In this document: positions 48,431 to 59,119 of the stretch, in pieces
How positions within the stretch are numbered: position 1 is the first letter of the stretch
Layout: the number at the start of each line of letters is the position of its first letter
The notes under the pieces: generated by a model
Databases searched by the model: none
What the model saw: only the letters and a program-made list of their open reading frames with translations
What the model was told of the DNA's origin: nothing
From: Haemophilus haemolyticus
Lineage (GTDB): Bacteria; Pseudomonadota; Gammaproteobacteria; Enterobacterales; Pasteurellaceae
Direction of reading: 5' to 3'
DNA: 64,000 nucleotides
Assembly: GCF_001679045.1 (NCBI RefSeq)
Contig: NZ_LYCK01000012.1
Coordinates: forward strand, 124,001-188,000
Program-made: the position numbers and the translations under genes

Positions 48431-50443
48431 TTATTCCACTACGCTTCCTTTCAACCACTTTCTCACCCAAGCTCGATTAGCTGAAAGATTATGTAATATA
48501 GCTTCGCTTATAGGCAATGGCTCGCCATAAATGATTGAAGCTAAGGTTTCACCTAAGAGTGGGGCGGAGGTCAGCCCGCGAGAACCTAAGGCTGCCGTTA
48601 AAAAAAGATTCTGAAAATTGGCCGCACTTTGAATAGGTTGTTTACGGCGGCGGAGGTTAAATAGATTGTAATAATCCGCTTGTTGCTGTTCAAAATTAGG
48701 TACGTTTCCGACCATTGGGGCAAGATCTCTTACGGAGCATCGGATACCTACACGCGCTAAATTACCTGATGTATCCACATCTTGCGTCCAAGGTTGGGCG
48801 ATATTTTGTTGGATTTTTTGTTGATTTTCTTGTTGTTCTTGTTCACTAAAGTGGCGATCAACATTATCACGAACATGGCTTGCGCCGATGCAATGTGAGG
48901 TTTTTAATTGATCGGCTGGGGTGAGATAGCCATCATAACAAAGCACAGATTTCAGTTTGAGTAAGTTTTCTGATGTTGGAATTTGGCTGACTTGCCCGCG
49001 GATAGGGTAGAGCGGTAGCTTTTCTGTTTGAACAAAATCAGCAATTTTATATCCGTTCGCAAGAATGATGACTTCATGGCTGTATTTTTGGCCTTGCGTA
49101 TTTTGTAGTTCCCAACCGTTTTCTTGTTGAGAAAGTGCGGTAATTTTTTGTGAGGTTTTAATGATGACACCCTGCTTTTCAAGAAACGAAAAGGCATTTT
49201 GAACAAATTGTCTTGGTGCAAGCCAAGCCCCTTGTTCAATCCAACCGCCTTCGCAATTAAGCGGTAATCCCACTTTTTCACTGAGTTGTTCAGTATTCAG
49301 CATTTGGAAGATTTCGTTCGGTAAACCAAGTTGAGAAATCTTTGTTAATTTAACCGCACTTTTTTCGTTGTAAGCACATAGTGCCACGCCACAAAATTCG
49401 TGCTCAAACGCTATGTTTTGTGCGATTGCCCAATCAAGTAATTGGCGACCGTAACTGAAAGCGTGCAGGTAAAAATCAACGGTGAGCGCATTATCATCGC
49501 TAAGTTGCGGATAAAATGCGCCTTGTTTATTGCCTGAGGCATTGAGTGCGAGCGCTTCATCCTCACAATAAATAGAGACTTTTGCTTCGCGTTTTACTAA
49601 GGAAATGGCAGCACAAAGAGAAGCAATACCACCGCCAATAATGGCGACATCTTGTTTTTCCATTTTCGCAGGCTGAGCAAGATACCAAGGTGTAGAAAGC
49701 GCGGTATATTTTGATTGTATTTTTAGCCCACTTAAACATTCTCGTTTCTTGCCGAAGCCTTTATGTTTTGCCACCTTAAAGCCTGCGGATTCAAGTCCTT
49801 TTCTGACCGCACTTGCTGCGGTGAAGGTGGCAAAAGTTCCATTGGGTTTCGTGAAACGAAACATCAGATTATAGAGATCATCATTCCACATTTCAGGATT
49901 TTTGCTCGGCGCAAAGCCATCTAAAAACCAAGCATCAATACGTTCATTCATATAATCGCCAAGTTGTGGCAAGTTTTCTGATACATCACCAAACCATAAA
50001 TCTAACGTGGTTTCTCCAAAATGAATACGATGACAACCTAGAATCAATGAAGGCCAATAACGTTGCAAATGAGTGCTTAAATCTTCAAACTGAGGATAGG
50101 CAAGATGCGCTTGCGAAAGTGCGGTGATTTTTAGCGGATATTTTTCAAAGGAAATAAAATTAAGGCGTTTTAAAGGATGATTCTCGTGTTGCTGGCGAAA
50201 TTCACGGAACAATTGAGTTGCCGCAAAGAAATTTAATCCTGTACCAAATCCTGTTTCAGCGATGACAAAATTAGCTTCTTTGTGTGTTATCCAACGTTCC
50301 CAAAGTTGATTACCTTGTAGAAAAACATAATCTGTTTCTGCCAATCCATTTTCGTTAGAAAAATAGACATCATCGAATTGATCGGAGACGGGAATATGGT
50401 TTTGATTGAAGTGAATCTCAGCATGTTGGACGCTAAAGGTCAT
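48431..50443 (-). CDS. mnmC: Bifunctional tRNA mnm5s2U biosynthesis protein MnmC
   Basis: A 670-residue fusion that converts cmnm5U to nm5U and then mnm5U at tRNA position 34. The N-terminal methyltransferase half has [16 protein letters not shown] (about residues 62-77). The C-terminal FAD oxidase half starts [17 protein letters not shown] (about 263-279) and ends with [19 protein letters not shown] at 50443 follows a GGAAGGAA-type site; the ORF extends 50 codons upstream but that extension overlaps promoter sequence. Four perfect uptake sequences lie inside. Divergent from fabB. Confidence 0.93.
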   Translation of the reverse strand: MTFSVQHAEIHFNQNHIPVSDQFDDVYFSNENGLAETDYVFLQGNQLWERWITHKEANFVIAETGFGTGLNFFAATQLFREFRQQHENHPLKRLNFISFEKYPLKITALSQAHLAYPQFEDLSTHLQRYWPSLILGCHRIHFGETTLDLWFGDVSENLPQLGDYMNERIDAWFLDGFAPSKNPEMWNDDLYNLMFRFTKPNGTFATFTAASAVRKGLESAGFKVAKHKGFGKKRECLSGLKIQSKYTALSTPWYLAQPAKMEKQDVAIIGGGIASLCAAISLVKREAKVSIYCEDEALALNASGNKQGAFYPQLSDDNALTVDFYLHAFSYGRQLLDWAIAQNIAFEHEFCGVALCAYNEKSAVKLTKISQLGLPNEIFQMLNTEQLSEKVGLPLNCEGGWIEQGAWLAPRQFVQNAFSFLEKQGVIIKTSQKITALSQQENGWELQNTQGQKYSHEVIILANGYKIADFVQTEKLPLYPIRGQVSQIPTSENLLKLKSVLCYDGYLTPADQLKTSHCIGASHVRDNVDRHFSEQEQQENQQKIQQNIAQPWTQDVDTSGNLARVGIRCSVRDLAPMVGNVPNFEQQQADYYNLFNLRRRKQPIQSAANFQNLFLTAALGSRGLTSAPLLGETLASIIYGEPLPISEAILHNLSANRAWVRKWLKGSVVE

Positions 50444-50592
50444 TTTTTTATTCCTTCCTTGCCTAATGAAATTTGCGTATAATAACGCGATTTTCTGAAC
50501 TGGTCGAACAAATGAATTATTGCTTGAAATATTTTTATTTCGTAGTAATTTTGAGCCGTTATTTTTACATATAAAACAATAAGGAAGAAGCA

Positions 50593-51813
50593 ATGAGAAG
50601 AGCTGTAATTACAGGCTTTGGGATTATTTCAAGTATCGGTAACAACAAAGAAGAAGTATTGGCTTCATTAAAAGCAGGGAAATCAGGTATTGAAGTTGTG
50701 CCTGAGTTTGTAGAAATGAATATGCGTAGCCATGTTGCCGGAACAATCAAATTAAACCCAAGCGAGCACATTGATCGTAAAGTGTTCCGTTTTATGGGTG
50801 ATGCAGCGGCTTATGCTTATCTTTCTATGCGTGAAGCGATTGAGGATGCAGGTTTAACAGAAGATCAGGTTTCTAATGATCGCACTGGTTTAGTGATTGG
50901 TGCTGGTACGGGTTCTGCACATAATCAATTAGTGGCGTGTGATGCGGTACGTGGCCCTCGCGGTGTAAAAGCAATTGGCCCTTATGCTGTAACGAAAACT
51001 ATGGCTTCAAGTGTTTCCGCTTGTTTAGCCACCCCTTATAAAATCCGTGGTGTGAACTACTCAATCAGCTCTGCTTGTGCAACCTCTGCACACTGTATCG
51101 GTCACGCAGTTGAATTAATCCAATTAGGTAAACAAGATGTCGTTTTTGCTGGTGGTGCAGAAGAATTATCTTGGGAATGTGCTACTGAGTTTGATGCAAT
51201 GGGGGCAGTTTCAACTAAATACAATGACACGCCAGAAAAAGCATCTCGTGCTTATGACGCAAACCGCGATGGTTTCGTTATTGCAGGTGGTGGTGCAGTT
51301 GTAGTTGTGGAAGAATTAGAACACGCACTTGCTCGTGGTGCAAAAATCTACGCTGAAATTGTAGGTTATGGCGCAACTTCTGATGGTTACGATATGGTTG
51401 CACCAAGCGGTGAAGGTGCAGAGCGTTGTATGAAACAAGCAATGGCAACTGTAGATACCCCAATTGATTACATCAACGTACATGGCACATCTACACCAGT
51501 AGGTGACGTGAAAGAATTAGGTGCAATTAAAAATGTATTTGGTGATAAAATCCCAGCGATTTCTTCAACTAAATCAATGACTGGTCACTCTTTAGGGGCT
51601 GCTGGTGCACACGAAGCAATTTACACGTTATTAATGTTGGATAATGACTTTATTGCACCAAGTATTAATATCGAAACCTTAGATGAAGCGGCTGAAGGTT
51701 GCAACATCGTTACTGAGACGAAAGAAAATGCAGGATTACAAACTGTAATGTCAAATAGCTTTGGTTTTGGTGGTACGAATGCAACATTAATTTTTAAACG
51801 TTATAACGGTTAA
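50593..51813 (+). CDS. fabB: Beta-ketoacyl-ACP synthase I
   Basis: A 406-residue condensing enzyme of fatty acid elongation, also needed for unsaturated fatty acids. The catalytic Cys is in [14 protein letters not shown] (about residue 163). His residues lie in [11 protein letters not shown] (about 298) and [14 protein letters not shown] (about 333), and [10 protein letters not shown] closes the fold. Good AAGGAAG site. Confidence 0.95.
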   Translation: MRRAVITGFGIISSIGNNKEEVLASLKAGKSGIEVVPEFVEMNMRSHVAGTIKLNPSEHIDRKVFRFMGDAAAYAYLSMREAIEDAGLTEDQVSNDRTGLVIGAGTGSAHNQLVACDAVRGPRGVKAIGPYAVTKTMASSVSACLATPYKIRGVNYSISSACATSAHCIGHAVELIQLGKQDVVFAGGAEELSWECATEFDAMGAVSTKYNDTPEKASRAYDANRDGFVIAGGGAVVVVEELEHALARGAKIYAEIVGYGATSDGYDMVAPSGEGAERCMKQAMATVDTPIDYINVHGTSTPVGDVKELGAIKNVFGDKIPAISSTKSMTGHSLGAAGAHEAIYTLLMLDNDFIAPSINIETLDEAAEGCNIVTETKENAGLQTVMSNSFGFGGTNATLIFKRYNG

Positions 51814-51825
51814 GACTCTTTTATG

Positions 51826-51859
51826 AAAAAAGCCACTTTCAATTGAAAGTGGCTTTTTT
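51826..51859. terminator. Bidirectional terminator between fabB and the glutaredoxin gene
   Basis: AAAAAAGCCACTTTC / GAAAGTGGCTTTTTT forms a perfect stem centred on 51842-51843. The A and T tracts let it work for both convergent genes. Confidence 0.93.
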
Positions 51860-51877
51860 GTAAATTAAAAAGAAAAA

Positions 51878-52141
51878 TTAAGCAACGATACCAAATTGTT
51901 CTTTCATCAATGCTTCAAAGTCAGTGCAACCACCGATTGGTTTTTCATCAATAAAGATTTGTGGTACGGTTTCTACTGGTTTACCAACAGATTTTGATAA
52001 ATCTTCTTTAGTAATGCCTTCTGCGTGAATATCCACATAACGATAGTCAAAATCAGCAACTTCACCTTTTAATTTTTCAGCAAGGTTTTTTGCACGCACA
52101 CAGTAAGGGCAGCCAGGACGACCAAAAATAACAACGAACAT
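51878..52141 (-). CDS. grxA: Glutaredoxin 1-like protein
   Basis: An 87-residue thioredoxin-fold protein with the dithiol active site CPYC at residues 11-14, the TVPQIFID cis-proline segment (about residues 58-65), and the glutathione-binding GGCTDFEAL (about 70-78). It reduces ribonucleotide reductase and protein disulfides. Convergent with fabB. Confidence 0.93.
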   Translation of the reverse strand: MFVVIFGRPGCPYCVRAKNLAEKLKGEVADFDYRYVDIHAEGITKEDLSKSVGKPVETVPQIFIDEKPIGGCTDFEALMKEQFGIVA

Positions 52142-52257
52142 AAGATTTCCTTTTTTGAGTTAAAAATTCCAAGCAATTCTACCTGATTTTTATCGTCTAC
52201 ATAAAGTGTTTTTATTTGTGTAATATACGGAACATCCTAGACAATGAGTTAAATATT

Positions 52258-53154
52258 ATGAAATTACTAATGCTTTGCCGCGAACCTCGTCTTTATAGTT
52301 GCCAGCGCTTAAAAGAAGCTGCGAAACACCAAGGGTATGAGATGGATATTTTAGATCCGAATCGCTGTCTCTTAAAACTCTCACAAAATCCACCGCACTT
52401 TCAGATTTTTTATCAAGAAAATTCCGAGTTGAAACCTTATTTATTGCCTGATTATGATGCTATTTTGCCTCGATTTGGCACAACGAGTACGCAAATGGGA
52501 TGTTCAGTCTTACAGCATTTTGAAGGAAAAGGGATTTTTTGTTTAAATTCATCTCAGGCATTTTTAAATGCGCGTGATAAATGGAAAAGTTTGCAACTTT
52601 TGCTGAAGGCTGGTGTTCCTGTTCCTAATTCACTTTTAAGTGGCGGTGAAGTGCAAGCTCAGGCGACGACACCTTATATCAGTTTGCCGACAATTTTAAA
52701 AACGCTAAATGGTTCACAAGGAATTGGAGTTATTTTGGCTGAAAAACCACAAAGTGCGGTGAGCATTATGGAAGCTTTTAAACAAACCAATATAGCTATG
52801 CTGCAGCAAGATTTTATTGAAGAAGCGGGCAATGCGGATATTCGTTGTTTTGTAATTGCTGATCAAGTTATAGCAACGATGCAGAGAATTGGGCAAGATG
52901 GTGAGTTTAGGGCGAATTGCCATCGTGGCGGAAAAACCGAAAAAATTACCCTAAGCGATGAAGAAAAGCAGATAGCCATTCAAGCAACAAAAGCCATCGG
53001 TTTAGATGTAGCTGGTGTGGATTTAATTCGTTCGAAAAATGGATTATTGGTTTTAGAAGTAAATGCAAGTCCAGGCTTGGAAATGATTGAAAAAACAAGC
53101 GGGGTTGATATTGCGTTACAGATGATAAATTATGTTGAAAAGCAATTTATTTGA
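52258..53154 (+). CDS. rimK: Ribosomal protein S6 glutamate ligase family (RimK)
   Basis: A 298-residue ATP-grasp ligase. The N-terminal RimK domain begins [20 protein letters not shown]. The ATP-grasp core has [22 protein letters not shown], and the metal-binding [17 protein letters not shown] motif lies near the C-terminus. It adds glutamate residues to S6. ATG at 52258 starts the domain; the frame extends 14 codons upstream without an SD. Followed by 180 bases of AT-rich sequence before the restriction island. Confidence 0.92.
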   Translation: MKLLMLCREPRLYSCQRLKEAAKHQGYEMDILDPNRCLLKLSQNPPHFQIFYQENSELKPYLLPDYDAILPRFGTTSTQMGCSVLQHFEGKGIFCLNSSQAFLNARDKWKSLQLLLKAGVPVPNSLLSGGEVQAQATTPYISLPTILKTLNGSQGIGVILAEKPQSAVSIMEAFKQTNIAMLQQDFIEEAGNADIRCFVIADQVIATMQRIGQDGEFRANCHRGGKTEKITLSDEEKQIAIQATKAIGLDVAGVDLIRSKNGLLVLEVNASPGLEMIEKTSGVDIALQMINYVEKQFI

Positions 53155-53334
53155 ATGAGGAATAGTATCAATAAAATATGATATTTATAGTTATTTTAGT
53201 CTTATTTAATAAATCCAATTTGGAATTAGTGTAAATAATTATTCTATTATGAAATATTAGGTTAAATATATTGAATAAATTTTATATACCTTTTAATATG
53301 ATTTAGTAATTTTCTTTCCTGACATGTCCTTCCT

Positions 53335-56300
53335 ATGAAATTAATTGATAACGTAACATCACTGTTTGGTGATGATTTAAAAGCGAATTTGACGAGAACG
53401 ACTAAGCTAAAAATAATGGCGTCGTATTTTTCAATTTATGCTTATTCAGCCTTAAAGGCAGAGTTAGAGAAAATTGAAGAACTACAATTTATCTTTACTT
53501 CCCCAACCTTCGTACCAGAAAAAGTTACTGAGCGTTTAAAGAAAGAGAAACGAGAGTTTATTATTCCCAAAAGTGACCGAGAGAATAGCCTATATGGCAC
53601 AGAATATGAAATTCACTTACGTAACAGATTAACTCAAAAAGCAATTGCGAGAGAATGTGCAGAATGGATTAAACACAAAGTAACATTTAAATCCAATATC
53701 AGCAATGGCGTGATGCAGGAATTTATAACGCTAAATGAAGTAGATAGTACGGTTACTTATATGCCAATTCAGGGTTTCACCACGACGGGATTAGGATATG
53801 AGAAAGGCAAAGCAGTTTCAAATATGGTCAATGCTTTTTCAGAGCCTCATTCTCTTTCTTATTTACAACTTTTTGATCAAATATGGCATGATTCAGAGAA
53901 AGTTGAAGATATCACTAGTGAAATTATTCAGCATATTGAATCGGTATACCAAGAAAATTCGCCAGAACACATTTATTTTTTAATGCTCTATAACATTTTC
54001 AAAGATTTCTTAACAGATATTGATGAAGATGTTATGCCGAATGAAAAGACAGGATATCAAGAAACAGTTATTTGGAATAAATTATTTAATTTCCAAAAAG
54101 ACGCTGTGAAGGGATTGATTAATAAATTAGAAAAATATAATGGTTGCGTATTAGCTGACAGTGTGGGTTTAGGTAAAACTTTTACTGCTTTAGCTGTCAT
54201 CAAATATTACGAACTCCGTAATAAAAGTGTTCTTGTGCTTTGCCCTAAAAAGTTAAATGATAACTGGACAACCTATAATACTAATGTGGTGACTAACATT
54301 TTAGCTAAAGACCGATTTAACTATGATGTGTTATTCCATACGGATTTATCTCGAGAGACGGGAACATCTAATGGTATTGATTTAGGCAAAGTAAACTGGG
54401 GAAATTATGATCTTGTAGTGATTGATGAATCGCACAACTTCCGCAATCGAGACACGTTCAAAGATCGAGAAACCCGTTATCAAAAGTTAATGGATAAAGT
54501 GATTCGCCAAGGCGTTAAAACTAAAGTATTAATGCTCTCTGCAACGCCAGTAAATAATCGTTTCAATGATTTAAAAAATCAGCTTGCTTTAGCTTATGAA
54601 GGAAATTCTTCACTATTGAATGAAAAGCTAGATACAGAAAGAGACATTGATACAATTTTTGCTAGGGCTCAAGCTAGTTTTAACCGCTGGGCTAAACTTC
54701 CTGCAGAACAACGCACAACACAAGAAATTCTAAACTTACTGGATTTTGATTTTTTCAAGTTATTAGATAGTGTGACAATTGCTCGTTCTCGTAAACATAT
54801 TCAAACCTTTTATGACACAAAAGATATTGGGCAATTCCCAATCCGTCGAATGCCAATTTCCCATAGACGACCGATTTCAAAAGCTACACAAATTTCATTA
54901 GAAGATATTTTTAAACAGCTCACCTCATTAAATATGGCAGTGTATGCCCCGATGAGTTATATCTTCCCAAGTGCAATGGAGAAATACGAGGACTTATTTG
55001 ATACGGTTGTTAACAACAATAGTCGTTTTAAACAAGTTGACCGTGAAAAAAGTTTACAATCATTAATGACGGTAAACTTACTCAAACGTTTAGAAAGTTC
55101 AGTACATTCATTTCGTTTAACGCTTAATGTGTTAAAAGATAAAATTGAAAATGCACTTAAGCAGATTGCATCGTTTGAGCAAAAACAGCTAAATGATGAC
55201 TTTATTCTTGATGATTATACTGAAAATGAGTTTGACGATGATGAATACATCGGTAAGACTTTGAAAATTAATCTAAAAGATATGGATGTTATCAGTTGGC
55301 GAACATCACTCGTTTTAGATTTAGATATCGTGAATGAATTGCTGTCGGTCGTAAATCCAATAACACCTGAGTATGATGATAAATTGCAGCACTTAAAAGA
55401 GCAAATTATTGAGAAAATTCACCAGCCAATAAATAAAGATAATAAGAAAATCATTATTTTTACTGCATTTGCGGATACGGCAGATTACCTCTACCAACAA
55501 CTTTCTGGTGATTTACTTACTCGCTTTGGCATTCATAGTGCAAAAATTACAGGCTCAAATAATCTTTCAACGATTAAAACGCAACCTAATAGTAAGCACA
55601 CTTATGATATGCAAGGGCTATTGACCTTATTCTCGCCTATTTCAAAACAAAAAGCGGATGTATTCCCAAATGAGAGTCGAGAAATTGATATTTTAATTGC
55701 AACGGACTGTATTTCTGAAGGACAAAACTTACAAGATTGTGATTATTTAATTAACTTTGATATTCACTGGAATCCAGTTCGTATTATTCAGCGATTTGGG
55801 CGTATTGACCGTATTGGCTCGCCAAATAGTGAGATTCAATTGGTAAACTATTGGCCTGATATTAGTTTAGATGAATATATCAATTTGCGAGAACGGGTTG
55901 AAAATCGCATGATTATAGTTGATATGACTAGTACAGGTGATGATAACGTGCTCACAGCTAAGTCGAACGATATTGCTTACCGTAAAGAACAATTACAACG
56001 ATTGCAAACCGAAGTATTAGATTTAGAAGAGACGAATGCAGGGGTATCTATCACTGATCTTGGGCTAAATGATTTTAGAATGGATTTGTTGAATTATATG
56101 GAACACAATCCTGATCTTGCTCGTTTGCCAAATGGCTTGCATACAGTTGTACCAGCCATGCCGCAACTTGGTTTGCATGCAGGTGTGATTTTTACCTTAA
56201 AATCACGCGCTTTTAGCGCTGAACAGATGAATCAAAATCGCTTGTATCCGTATTATTTAGTATACATTCAACAAGATGGTACTATTGTGTATGATTATAC

Positions 56301-56586
56301 TAAAGCAAAACATCTATTGGATTTAGCCCGCCTTGCTTGTAGAGATAAATCTATACCCATCCCAACGGCTTATGAGCCGTTTAATCGTAAAACCAAAGAT
56401 GGGCGCGAGATGAAGCGTTATTCTGAACTATTAGATACGGTAATTGAAAATATTCGCAATGTGAAAGCGGAAAAAGACATTGATAGCCTATTTAATGGTT
56501 TGAATACGACGGCCTTAATTGATGATATTCAAAGCTTAAGTGATTTTGAATTGATCAGCTTTATTGTAATTGAGGATGCAGTATGA
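53335..56586 (+). CDS. SNF2-type helicase with PLD-like N-terminal domain
   Basis: A 1083-residue protein. Residues 1-200 resemble the phospholipase-D-like N-terminus that precedes such helicases (MKLIDNVTSLFGDDL; later AFSEPHSLSYLQLFDQIW), but I see no HxKxxxxD motif, so nuclease activity is unlikely. The motor has Walker A LADSVGLGKTFTALAVIKYY (about residues 273-292), DESH (364-367), SATPVNN, then the second RecA lobe with motif V DCISEGQNLQDCDYLINFD and motif VI QRFGRIDRIGS. The start at 53335 lacks a Shine-Dalgarno sequence. Its TGA overlaps the next start (ATGA). First gene of the R-M island. Confidence 0.87.
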   Translation: MKLIDNVTSLFGDDLKANLTRTTKLKIMASYFSIYAYSALKAELEKIEELQFIFTSPTFVPEKVTERLKKEKREFIIPKSDRENSLYGTEYEIHLRNRLTQKAIARECAEWIKHKVTFKSNISNGVMQEFITLNEVDSTVTYMPIQGFTTTGLGYEKGKAVSNMVNAFSEPHSLSYLQLFDQIWHDSEKVEDITSEIIQHIESVYQENSPEHIYFLMLYNIFKDFLTDIDEDVMPNEKTGYQETVIWNKLFNFQKDAVKGLINKLEKYNGCVLADSVGLGKTFTALAVIKYYELRNKSVLVLCPKKLNDNWTTYNTNVVTNILAKDRFNYDVLFHTDLSRETGTSNGIDLGKVNWGNYDLVVIDESHNFRNRDTFKDRETRYQKLMDKVIRQGVKTKVLMLSATPVNNRFNDLKNQLALAYEGNSSLLNEKLDTERDIDTIFARAQASFNRWAKLPAEQRTTQEILNLLDFDFFKLLDSVTIARSRKHIQTFYDTKDIGQFPIRRMPISHRRPISKATQISLEDIFKQLTSLNMAVYAPMSYIFPSAMEKYEDLFDTVVNNNSRFKQVDREKSLQSLMTVNLLKRLESSVHSFRLTLNVLKDKIENALKQIASFEQKQLNDDFILDDYTENEFDDDEYIGKTLKINLKDMDVISWRTSLVLDLDIVNELLSVVNPITPEYDDKLQHLKEQIIEKIHQPINKDNKKIIIFTAFADTADYLYQQLSGDLLTRFGIHSAKITGSNNLSTIKTQPNSKHTYDMQGLLTLFSPISKQKADVFPNESREIDILIATDCISEGQNLQDCDYLINFDIHWNPVRIIQRFGRIDRIGSPNSEIQLVNYWPDISLDEYINLRERVENRMIIVDMTSTGDDNVLTAKSNDIAYRKEQLQRLQTEVLDLEETNAGVSITDLGLNDFRMDLLNYMEHNPDLARLPNGLHTVVPAMPQLGLHAGVIFTLKSRAFSAEQMNQNRLYPYYLVYIQQDGTIVYDYTKAKHLLDLARLACRDKSIPIPTAYEPFNRKTKDGREMKRYSELLDTVIENIRNVKAEKDIDSLFNGLNTTALIDDIQSLSDFELISFIVIEDAV

Positions 56587-57257
56587 TTTATCAATATCCT
56601 GCTCGCACACTGGTAGATAAGTCTATTCCAAAATCAAAGTTTTACTCGGAAGGCAGCGCAAACACTCGAGTTGAACGCTTGTTCATCGAACAAATAGAAA
56701 GTATTTATTGGGCGAATAAACTTTCTTCTGACACAATGAATATTGAATCGCAAGAAGATCTACGTGAGGTACAGATTTTTTCTGTTAATGCCCGAGTAGA
56801 AATGCTTGATATAGAAATTTTCCGTTATATTGATAAACTGATTCCTAGTCCAATTATCTTTGAAGTCTATTTTCAAGATAAGGTTAAAGTGATAGCTGCT
56901 TATAAACGTTTAAATCAAGCTGATAAAAGTAAGGTTGTGATTGGTGATTATTTCCAAACTGAATGGTTGCCGATTGAACGCCAAGATTTACCTTTATTTC
57001 TCCGCTTAAGTGAGCTTTATGAGTTTTTAATTAGTCAGTTATTACCGAATCAAACCAATGCTTCCTCATTAGCAGATAAAATGAGGTTAAATCAAGAAAT
57101 AACCCTGCTTGAAACGCGTATAAAACAGCTTGAACAACAACTTAAACGTGAAAAACAATTTAATCGTAAGGCAGAACTCAATATCAATTTACTGAAATTG
57201 CGAGATGAATACACCCAATTAACTTCCTCATCTAAGGACAACCTATGTCAGATTTAA
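56583..57257 (+). CDS. DUF4391-family protein
   Basis: A 224-residue protein of the DUF4391 family, seen alongside type III R-M genes. The family's N-terminal pattern (PKSKFYSEGS, then IESIYWANKLSSDTMNIE at about residues 38-55) is present. Residues 168-220 form a long coiled coil (LETRIKQLEQQLKREKQ). No catalytic motif. Function is not established. It overlaps the helicase by four bases (ATGA) and mod by 13 bases, so it is made with both. Confidence 0.75.
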   Translation: MIYQYPARTLVDKSIPKSKFYSEGSANTRVERLFIEQIESIYWANKLSSDTMNIESQEDLREVQIFSVNARVEMLDIEIFRYIDKLIPSPIIFEVYFQDKVKVIAAYKRLNQADKSKVVIGDYFQTEWLPIERQDLPLFLRLSELYEFLISQLLPNQTNASSLADKMRLNQEITLLETRIKQLEQQLKREKQFNRKAELNINLLKLRDEYTQLTSSSKDNLCQI

Positions 57258-59107
57258 AAATGCATACCGCCAATTTAGTGGCAAAAAATATCGAAAAATT
57301 GACCGCTCTTTTCCCAAATTGCATTACAGAAACTCGTAATGAGCAAGGAGAAATCATCAAAGGCGTGGATTTTGATTTATTACGACAAGAGCTTTCTGAG
57401 GCGTTAGTGGAAGGCGTGCAAGAGCGTTACACGCTAAATTGGGTGGGGAGGAAAGAATCAATTCTTACTGCCAACGCCCCAATTGCGAAAACACTACGCC
57501 CTTGTCGTGAAGAGAGCGTAAATTTTGATACTACAGAAAATCTCTTTATTGAAGGCGATAATTTAGATGCCTTAAAGCTGTTGCAGGAAAATTATCTTGG
57601 CAAAGTGAAGATGATTTATATCGATCCGCCATATAACACAGGTAATGACTTTATCTATAACGATGATTTTGCCGAAAATACAGAAGAATTTTTAATTCGT
57701 TCTAATCAAATAGATGAGGATGGGAATCGACTAATTGCTAATACGGAAAGTAATGGACGATTTCATTCTGACTGGTTGTCTATGATGTATAGCCGTTTAA
57801 GATTAGCTCGTAATTTATTAACCGATGATGGTGTTATTTTTATTTCTATTGATGATAATGAACTGGCTAATTTGAAACGTATATGTGATGAAATTTTTGG
57901 AGATAGAAATTTTGTAGATACCTTAATTTGGAAAAAATTATATGGAGGTAAAAATGATGCGAAATGGTTTACGCATTACCACGATTATATTTTAGTTTAT
58001 ACAAAGAATAAGTTGAGTTGGTATCCTAATTTATTACCTAGAAGTGACAAACAGAATGATAGATATAAAAATCCAGATAATGATCCTAGAGGGGTCTGGA
58101 AAAGTGCGGATTTTACACAGTTTGGCCCTACTCCGAATTGTGTTTATGAAATTGAAACTCCTAATGGTTCAAAATATTATCCTCCAGAGGGAAAACGATG
58201 GATTACAACTTATGATAAATATTTAAAATTAAGAGAGGATAATCGGTTATGGTTTGGAATGGATGGAGGAAATATTCCAAGCCAAAAACGGTATTTATCT
58301 GAAGTTAAGCAAGGTATCAGCCAATCTACATTTTTAGATTATAGTGAAGTTGGACATAGTGATGAGGCCAATAAAGAATTAAAAAATATTTTAGGTGGAA
58401 AGTATTTTGATTATCCTAAGCCTACACGCCTATTACATAGATTGCTTCATTTAGGCACTAAAGATAATGACCTAATTTTAGACTTTTTCGCAGGCTCCGG
58501 CACGACTGCTCACGCTGTTATGCAATTAAATGCCGAAGATAATGGCAACCGTAAATTTATCTGTGTACAGCTGCCTGAAAAAACTGATGAAAAATCGGAA
58601 GCTTTTAAAGCAGGTTATTCAACCATTGCAGAAATTACTAAAGAACGAATTCGCCTAGCAGGTTCACAAATTTTGCAAAATTTAGATGAAAATAAATCGC
58701 TTGATGTGGGTTTTCGCGTGCTAAAAATTGATTCAAGCAATATGAAAGACATCTATTATCAGCCTGAACAATACGATAAAACAATGCTTGATCACATGGT
58801 TTCGCATATTAAAGAAGACCGCACTGCAGAAGATTTATTATTTCAAGTAATGTTAGATTGGGGAGTAGAGCTTTCATTGCCAATTGAGCGTAAAACCATT
58901 GATGGTAGTGAAGTCTATTTTGTAGCAGGCAATACATTAGTAGCATGCTTTGATAAATTCACCATGAATGTTGTGGATGAAATTGCGAAGGTTAAACCGC
59001 TACGCGTGGTTTCAACCGAATTAGCCATCATGCACGATCAAGATAAAACCAATATTAAAGAACGCTTTAAGCAATTGTCATCTGATACTGAAGTCAGATT
59101 CCTATAA
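57245..59107 (+). CDS. Type III restriction-modification methyltransferase subunit (Mod)
   Basis: A 620-residue adenine-N6 methyltransferase of the beta class: DPPYNTG (residues 127-133) precedes the SAM motif DFFAGSGTTAHAV (413-425). The central target recognition region (about residues 225-395) lies between them and sets the sequence specificity. It differs from the rest in its AT-rich coding, as expected for exchanged TRDs. No tetranucleotide repeat tract is present at the 5' end, unlike phase-variable modA genes. Overlaps the DUF4391 gene. Recognition site cannot be predicted. Confidence 0.93.
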   Translation: MSDLKMHTANLVAKNIEKLTALFPNCITETRNEQGEIIKGVDFDLLRQELSEALVEGVQERYTLNWVGRKESILTANAPIAKTLRPCREESVNFDTTENLFIEGDNLDALKLLQENYLGKVKMIYIDPPYNTGNDFIYNDDFAENTEEFLIRSNQIDEDGNRLIANTESNGRFHSDWLSMMYSRLRLARNLLTDDGVIFISIDDNELANLKRICDEIFGDRNFVDTLIWKKLYGGKNDAKWFTHYHDYILVYTKNKLSWYPNLLPRSDKQNDRYKNPDNDPRGVWKSADFTQFGPTPNCVYEIETPNGSKYYPPEGKRWITTYDKYLKLREDNRLWFGMDGGNIPSQKRYLSEVKQGISQSTFLDYSEVGHSDEANKELKNILGGKYFDYPKPTRLLHRLLHLGTKDNDLILDFFAGSGTTAHAVMQLNAEDNGNRKFICVQLPEKTDEKSEAFKAGYSTIAEITKERIRLAGSQILQNLDENKSLDVGFRVLKIDSSNMKDIYYQPEQYDKTMLDHMVSHIKEDRTAEDLLFQVMLDWGVELSLPIERKTIDGSEVYFVAGNTLVACFDKFTMNVVDEIAKVKPLRVVSTELAIMHDQDKTNIKERFKQLSSDTEVRFL

Positions 59108-59119
59108 AGAAAGGAAAAA

